Shown here in pieces: positions 61,438-64,000 of a stretch of 64,000 nt of DNA. Origin of the DNA: Albimonas sp963977235 (GTDB lineage Bacteria > Pseudomonadota > Alphaproteobacteria > Rhodobacterales > Rhodobacteraceae); contig NZ_CAXBOD010000015.1 in assembly GCF_963977235.1 (NCBI RefSeq), positions 18,316 to 82,315 of the forward strand. Direction: 5' to 3'. Both the position numbers and the translations under genes were made by a program. How positions within the stretch are numbered: the first letter of the stretch is position 1; every line of letters starts with the position of its first letter. Under the pieces are notes generated by a model. It was given only the letters and a program-made list of their open reading frames with translations. It was not told the DNA's origin and searched no databases.

Positions 61438-62128
61438 GACCGCCAACCTCGACCTGCCGCTGCTGGCCGACGGCCAGGCGCGCAAGCACATCACCGTCAA
61501 CGAGGCGCTGACCCGTCTCGACCACCTGGTGATGCTCGCTGTGCGCAGCCGGACTCTGGCGACGCCCCCATCCTCGCCGCTGGAGGGCCACCGCTACATC
61601 GTGCCGGTCGGCGCGTCGGGCTCCTGGGCGGGGCGCGCCACGCAGATCGCGATCGTCGTGAATGGCGGCTGGGACTTCGTCGTTCCGCTGGCCGGCTGGC
61701 GCGCCTTCGTCGAGGACGAGGGCGCCGACGTCGTCTATGCCGCGGGGGTGTGGTCCAGCCTGACGCTGCCGGCCGCGCCGTCGGGGGCGATCACGGTGGT
61801 GGAGTTCGAGCACCAGCTGGCCGCCGGCGGCGCGCAGGTGACCACCGGCAAGATCCCGGCTGGCTCCCTGGTGCTGGGTGTGACGGCGCGGGTGCAGCAG
61901 GCGATTACCGGCGTCAGCGGGTGGTCGCTGGGGGTGAGCGAGGCCGACACGCGATATGGCTCGGGGCTGGCGACCGGGGCTGGGGCGGGCATCGTCTCGG
62001 TTGTGGGCGCGCCGCTGGCCTACAGCGCGAGCATCGGGCTGCGGCTGACCCCACAGGGCGGAAACTTCACCGGCGGAAGGGTGAAGTTCAACGTTCACCG
62101 GCTGACGTTCTCTCCTCCTCCGGCGTGA
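61430..62128 (+). CDS. DUF2793 tail-fibre-like protein
   Basis: A 232-residue protein overlapping the g15 end by eight bases. N-terminal DUF2793 region: TANLDLPLLADGQARKHITVNEALTRLD and PLEGHRYIVPVGASGSWAG...GGWDFVVPLAGWRAFVEDEG. The C-half is Gly/Ala-rich beta structure (about 120-225). Such proteins end many GTA-like tails and may contact the cell surface (inference). Confidence 0.85.
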   Translation: MAETANLDLPLLADGQARKHITVNEALTRLDHLVMLAVRSRTLATPPSSPLEGHRYIVPVGASGSWAGRATQIAIVVNGGWDFVVPLAGWRAFVEDEGADVVYAAGVWSSLTLPAAPSGAITVVEFEHQLAAGGAQVTTGKIPAGSLVLGVTARVQQAITGVSGWSLGVSEADTRYGSGLATGAGAGIVSVVGAPLAYSASIGLRLTPQGGNFTGGRVKFNVHRLTFSPPPA

Positions 62129-62147
62129 CGGCGAGGCGACGGGCACG

Positions 62148-62172
62148 TGACCAATCTCTTCACAATTGGTCA
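62148..62172. promoter_or_regulatory. spaced palindrome upstream of cysE
   Basis: Perfect 8-bp inverted repeat TGACCAAT-N9-ATTGGTCA, about 85 bases before the cysE ATG and 19 bases after the last GTA-cluster gene. Shape fits a dimeric regulator site; no T-tract follows, so it is not a classical terminator. The regulator is not identified. Confidence 0.5.
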
Positions 62173-62257
62173 TGACGCCTTGGCTTGAAACGCCGGATCG
62201 GGCAACGATCTTCCCCCAAGGCGCGCAGTCCGCGCGCGGCCCCGAGGGAGGACCGCC

Positions 62258-63061
62258 ATGTCCGTGGCCCCGAAGGAAGACGCCCCCGCGAAGCTGGACC
62301 CGGTCTGGTCCCGCATCCGCGACGAGGCCAGGGAGATGGTAGAGGACGAGCCGCTGATCGGCAGTCTCGTCCACGCCACCGTGCTCCACCACGATCGGTT
62401 CGAGGATGCGCTGAGCTACCGGATCGCCCAGAAGCTGGCCGCGCCGGACCTGTCCGCGCTGATCCTGCAGGATGTCGCGCGCGACGTGATCCGGCAGGAC
62501 AAGTCGATCGGCGCGGCGGCGCGGGCGGACGTGGTCGCGGTATATGAGCGCGATCCCGCCTGCCACCGCTATGTCCAGCCGCTGTTGTTCTTCAAGGGCT
62601 ACCTCGCGATCCAGAGCTACCGGATCGCGCACTGGCTGTGGGAGAACGGTCGCCGGGACCTGGCGCTGTTCATCCAGATGCGCGCCTCGGAGGTGTTTGC
62701 CATCGATATCCATCCCAACGCCCGGGTGGGCCGCGGGATCATGATCGACCACGGGCATTCGGTGGTGATCGGCGAGACGGCGGTGCTGGGCGACAACTGC
62801 TCGCTGCTGCACGGCGTGACGCTGGGCGGCACGGGCAAGGAGGACGGCGACCGGCATCCCAAGGTCGGCCATGGCGTGCTGATCGGCGCGGGCGCCAAGA
62901 TCCTGGGCAACATCTCGATCGGGCATTGCAGCCGGATCGCCGCCGGGTCGGTGGTGCTCAAGGACGTGCCGCCCTGCAAGACCGTCGCCGGCGTGCCGGC
63001 CAAGGTCGTGGGCGACGCAGGGTGCGATCAGCCCTCGCTCAGCATGGACCAGCTCATGTAA
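62258..63061 (+). CDS. cysE: serine O-acetyltransferase
   Basis: Makes O-acetylserine from serine and acetyl-CoA, the first step to cysteine. The 267-residue protein has an N-terminal helical domain (about 1-145, AEDEP-like EDEPLIGSLVHATVLHH) and a left-handed beta-helix with HPNARVGRGIMIDHGHSVVIGETAVLGDN (catalytic His/Asp) and LLHGVTLGGTGKEDGDRHP. GGGAGGA precedes the ATG. It lies directly downstream of the GTA cluster and ends at a strong terminator. Confidence 0.95.
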   Translation: MSVAPKEDAPAKLDPVWSRIRDEAREMVEDEPLIGSLVHATVLHHDRFEDALSYRIAQKLAAPDLSALILQDVARDVIRQDKSIGAAARADVVAVYERDPACHRYVQPLLFFKGYLAIQSYRIAHWLWENGRRDLALFIQMRASEVFAIDIHPNARVGRGIMIDHGHSVVIGETAVLGDNCSLLHGVTLGGTGKEDGDRHPKVGHGVLIGAGAKILGNISIGHCSRIAAGSVVLKDVPPCKTVAGVPAKVVGDAGCDQPSLSMDQLM

Positions 63062-63092
63062 GCCCCCCCGGCGCTTCGCCGAGCGGGAACGG

Positions 63093-63129
63093 AAAAGGCG
63101 CGGAGGCTTCGGCCTCCGCGCCTTTTTTT
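63093..63129. terminator. bidirectional terminator between cysE and the E2 gene
   Basis: A 15-bp perfect stem (AAAAGGCGCGGAGGC / GCCTCCGCGCCTTTT, TTCG loop) with A-run on one side and TTTTTTTC on the other. It serves both convergent genes. Confidence 0.9.
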
Positions 63130-63147
63130 CGTTTCCGGGCCTGCGCT

Positions 63148-64000
63148 TCAGGCGAGAAGGGCCATCGGGTTTTCCAGGCCGGCCTTCACCGCCTCGAGGA
63201 ACTGCGCCCCCAGCGCGCCGTCGATCACCCGGTGGTCGACCGAGAGGGTCACCGACATCACCGTGGCCACCTTGATCTCTCCGTCGGCGTCCACGACCGG
63301 TTTCTTCACCCCCGCGCCGACCGCCAGGATCGAGCCATGGGGCGGATTGATCACCGCGTCGAAGTTCTCGATCCCGTACATGCCGAGGTTCGAGATCGCG
63401 AAGCTGCCGCCCTGGTACTCCTGCGGCTGCAGCTTGCGGTCGCGGGCCTTGCCGGCGAGCGTCTTCATCTCCCCCGACAGGGCCGAGAGCGACTTCGAGT
63501 CGGCCGAGCGCAGGACCGGCGTGATCAGCCCGCCCTCGATCGCCACGGCCACCGCCACGTCGGCGCGCGAGAACTTCAGGATCCGGTCGCCGGCCCAGAC
63601 CGCGTTGCAGTCGGGCACCTGGATCAACGCCGCCGCGCAGGCCTTGATGACGAAGTCGTTGACCGAGAGCTTCACGCCGCGCTTTTCCAGCGCGCCGTTC
63701 AGCTCCGCCCGGAAGGCCATCAGCGCATCGAGATGAATGTCGCGCCGCAGGTAGAAATGCGGGATCGTCGACTTCGCCTCGGTCAGGCGCGCGGCGATGG
63801 TCCGGCGCATCCCGTCGAGCTTGACCTCCTCGAACTCCACGTCCGTGTAGAGCTTCTTGACCGCGTCCGCGCTGGCCGGTTCTGCCTTGGCGACGGGGGC
63901 GGCCTCGGGGGCCTTGTCCTGCGCCTTAGCGGCGGGGGCCTCGGCCTGAGGCTTGGCGCTCTCGACGTCGGCCTTCACGATGCGACCCTTGGGGCCGGAG
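63148..64000 (-). CDS. pyruvate dehydrogenase E2, dihydrolipoamide acetyltransferase, C-terminal part
   Basis: Only the last 284 or so residues are inside the window; the gene continues past base 64000. Visible parts are the end of a subunit-binding domain (SGPKGRIVKAD), an Ala/Pro/Glu linker and the catalytic domain with RTIAARLTEAKSTIPHFYL, AVAIEGGLITPVL and the catalytic SVDHRVIDGA. This pattern fits the pyruvate-type E2 of alphaproteobacteria (pdhC/aceF) better than the 2-oxoglutarate type. Confidence 0.93.
   Translation of the reverse strand, partial: SGPKGRIVKADVESAKPQAEAPAAKAQDKAPEAAPVAKAEPASADAVKKLYTDVEFEEVKLDGMRRTIAARLTEAKSTIPHFYLRRDIHLDALMAFRAELNGALEKRGVKLSVNDFVIKACAAALIQVPDCNAVWAGDRILKFSRADVAVAVAIEGGLITPVLRSADSKSLSALSGEMKTLAGKARDRKLQPQEYQGGSFAISNLGMYGIENFDAVINPPHGSILAVGAGVKKPVVDADGEIKVATVMSVTLSVDHRVIDGALGAQFLEAVKAGLENPMALLA

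Larger units (their letters stand above)
47085..62128 (+). mobile_element. gene transfer agent (RcGTA-type) structural cluster
   Basis: Co-directional genes in the order known for Rhodobacter capsulatus GTA: g1, g2 terminase, g3 portal, g3.5, g4 protease, g5 capsid, g6 to g8 connectors, g9 tail tube, g10, g10.1, g11 tape measure, g12 to g15 tail tip, then a DUF2793 gene. An extra small gene sits between g5 and g6. No integrase, replication, lysis or att-like repeat is seen, and base composition matches the chromosome. GTAs package random host DNA and transfer it to related cells; production is usually controlled by CtrA and GafA from elsewhere. Confidence 0.93.

Noticed and set aside
47085..62128. 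Possibility of an ordinary integrated prophage
   Set aside because: No integrase, repressor, replication or lysis gene and no att repeats seen; gene order and lengths match GTAs, and composition matches the host.
1..64000. CRISPR arrays, insertion sequences and rRNA genes
   Set aside because: No regularly spaced repeats, transposase-like proteins or rRNA signature stretches were found on reading both strands.

Overview
The window is a very GC-rich stretch (about 70% by eye) of a bacterial chromosome. Gene content places it in the Alphaproteobacteria, most likely Rhodobacterales: a complete gene transfer agent (GTA) cluster of the Rhodobacter capsulatus type, an F1-ATPase zeta-subunit gene, the long two-fold dCTP deaminase, and an rpsF-rpsR-rplI operon with a long acidic L9 tail. 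I cannot name a genus. I see no insertion sequence, CRISPR array, rRNA operon or integrated prophage with integrase.

Layout. 0-7.2 kb: the end of an ABC permease gene, sodC on the opposite strand, then a tightly overlapping operon for biuret/allophanate-type nitrogen catabolism (formamidase-like amidase, biuret hydrolase, ABC ATPase, second isochorismatase-like hydrolase, cupin, allophanate hydrolase). 7.2-12.6 kb (minus strand): an FtsX-type ABC exporter operon with a Tat-exported CxxC protein, alkaline phosphatase and dCTP deaminase. 12.65-12.77 kb: tRNA-Pro(GGG) with promoter. 12.9-15.7 kb: purQ, purS, a DsbA-like protein and purC. 15.9-16.3 kb: zeta subunit. 16.3-18.8 kb: thiM-thiE-thiD behind a TPP riboswitch. 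18.8-27.4 kb: assorted regulators, transporters and enzymes (RpiR regulator, globin, LuxR response regulator, lytic transglycosylase lipoprotein, AEC carrier, HspQ, M19 dipeptidase, MFS, MsrQ). 27.7-32.6 kb: rpiA, gor, hflK-hflC, DUF2065. 32.6-40.7 kb: SARP-type regulator, M3 peptidase, purM-purN, and a second KAS II gene with a MarR regulator. 40.9-46.9 kb: rplI/rpsR/rpsF, then divergent fabD-fabG-acpP-fabF-mltG. 47.1-62.1 kb: the GTA cluster. 62.2-64 kb: cysE, a bidirectional terminator and the 3' end of the pyruvate dehydrogenase E2 gene.

How the parts work together. The first operon couples an importer of the BMP/nucleoside class to enzymes that strip ammonia stepwise from small carbonyl-diamide compounds, ending in allophanate hydrolysis to ammonia and CO2. 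The GTA genes follow the capsid-to-tail order of a siphovirus (small and large terminase, portal, protease, capsid, adaptor, stopper, terminator, tail tube, chaperones, tape measure, distal tail, hub, peptidase, megatron) with no replication, integration or lysis gene among them. That is the signature of a vertically inherited DNA-packaging particle rather than a prophage.

Most interesting points: a consensus-like promoter followed within about 60 bp by a terminator-like hairpin just ahead of GTA gene g1; an extra small adaptor-like gene between the GTA capsid and g6; the nitrogen operon with two isochorismatase-like hydrolases, one of unknown substrate; a MarR/KAS pair with tandem palindromes on the promoter; and a perfect 8-bp spaced palindrome ahead of cysE.
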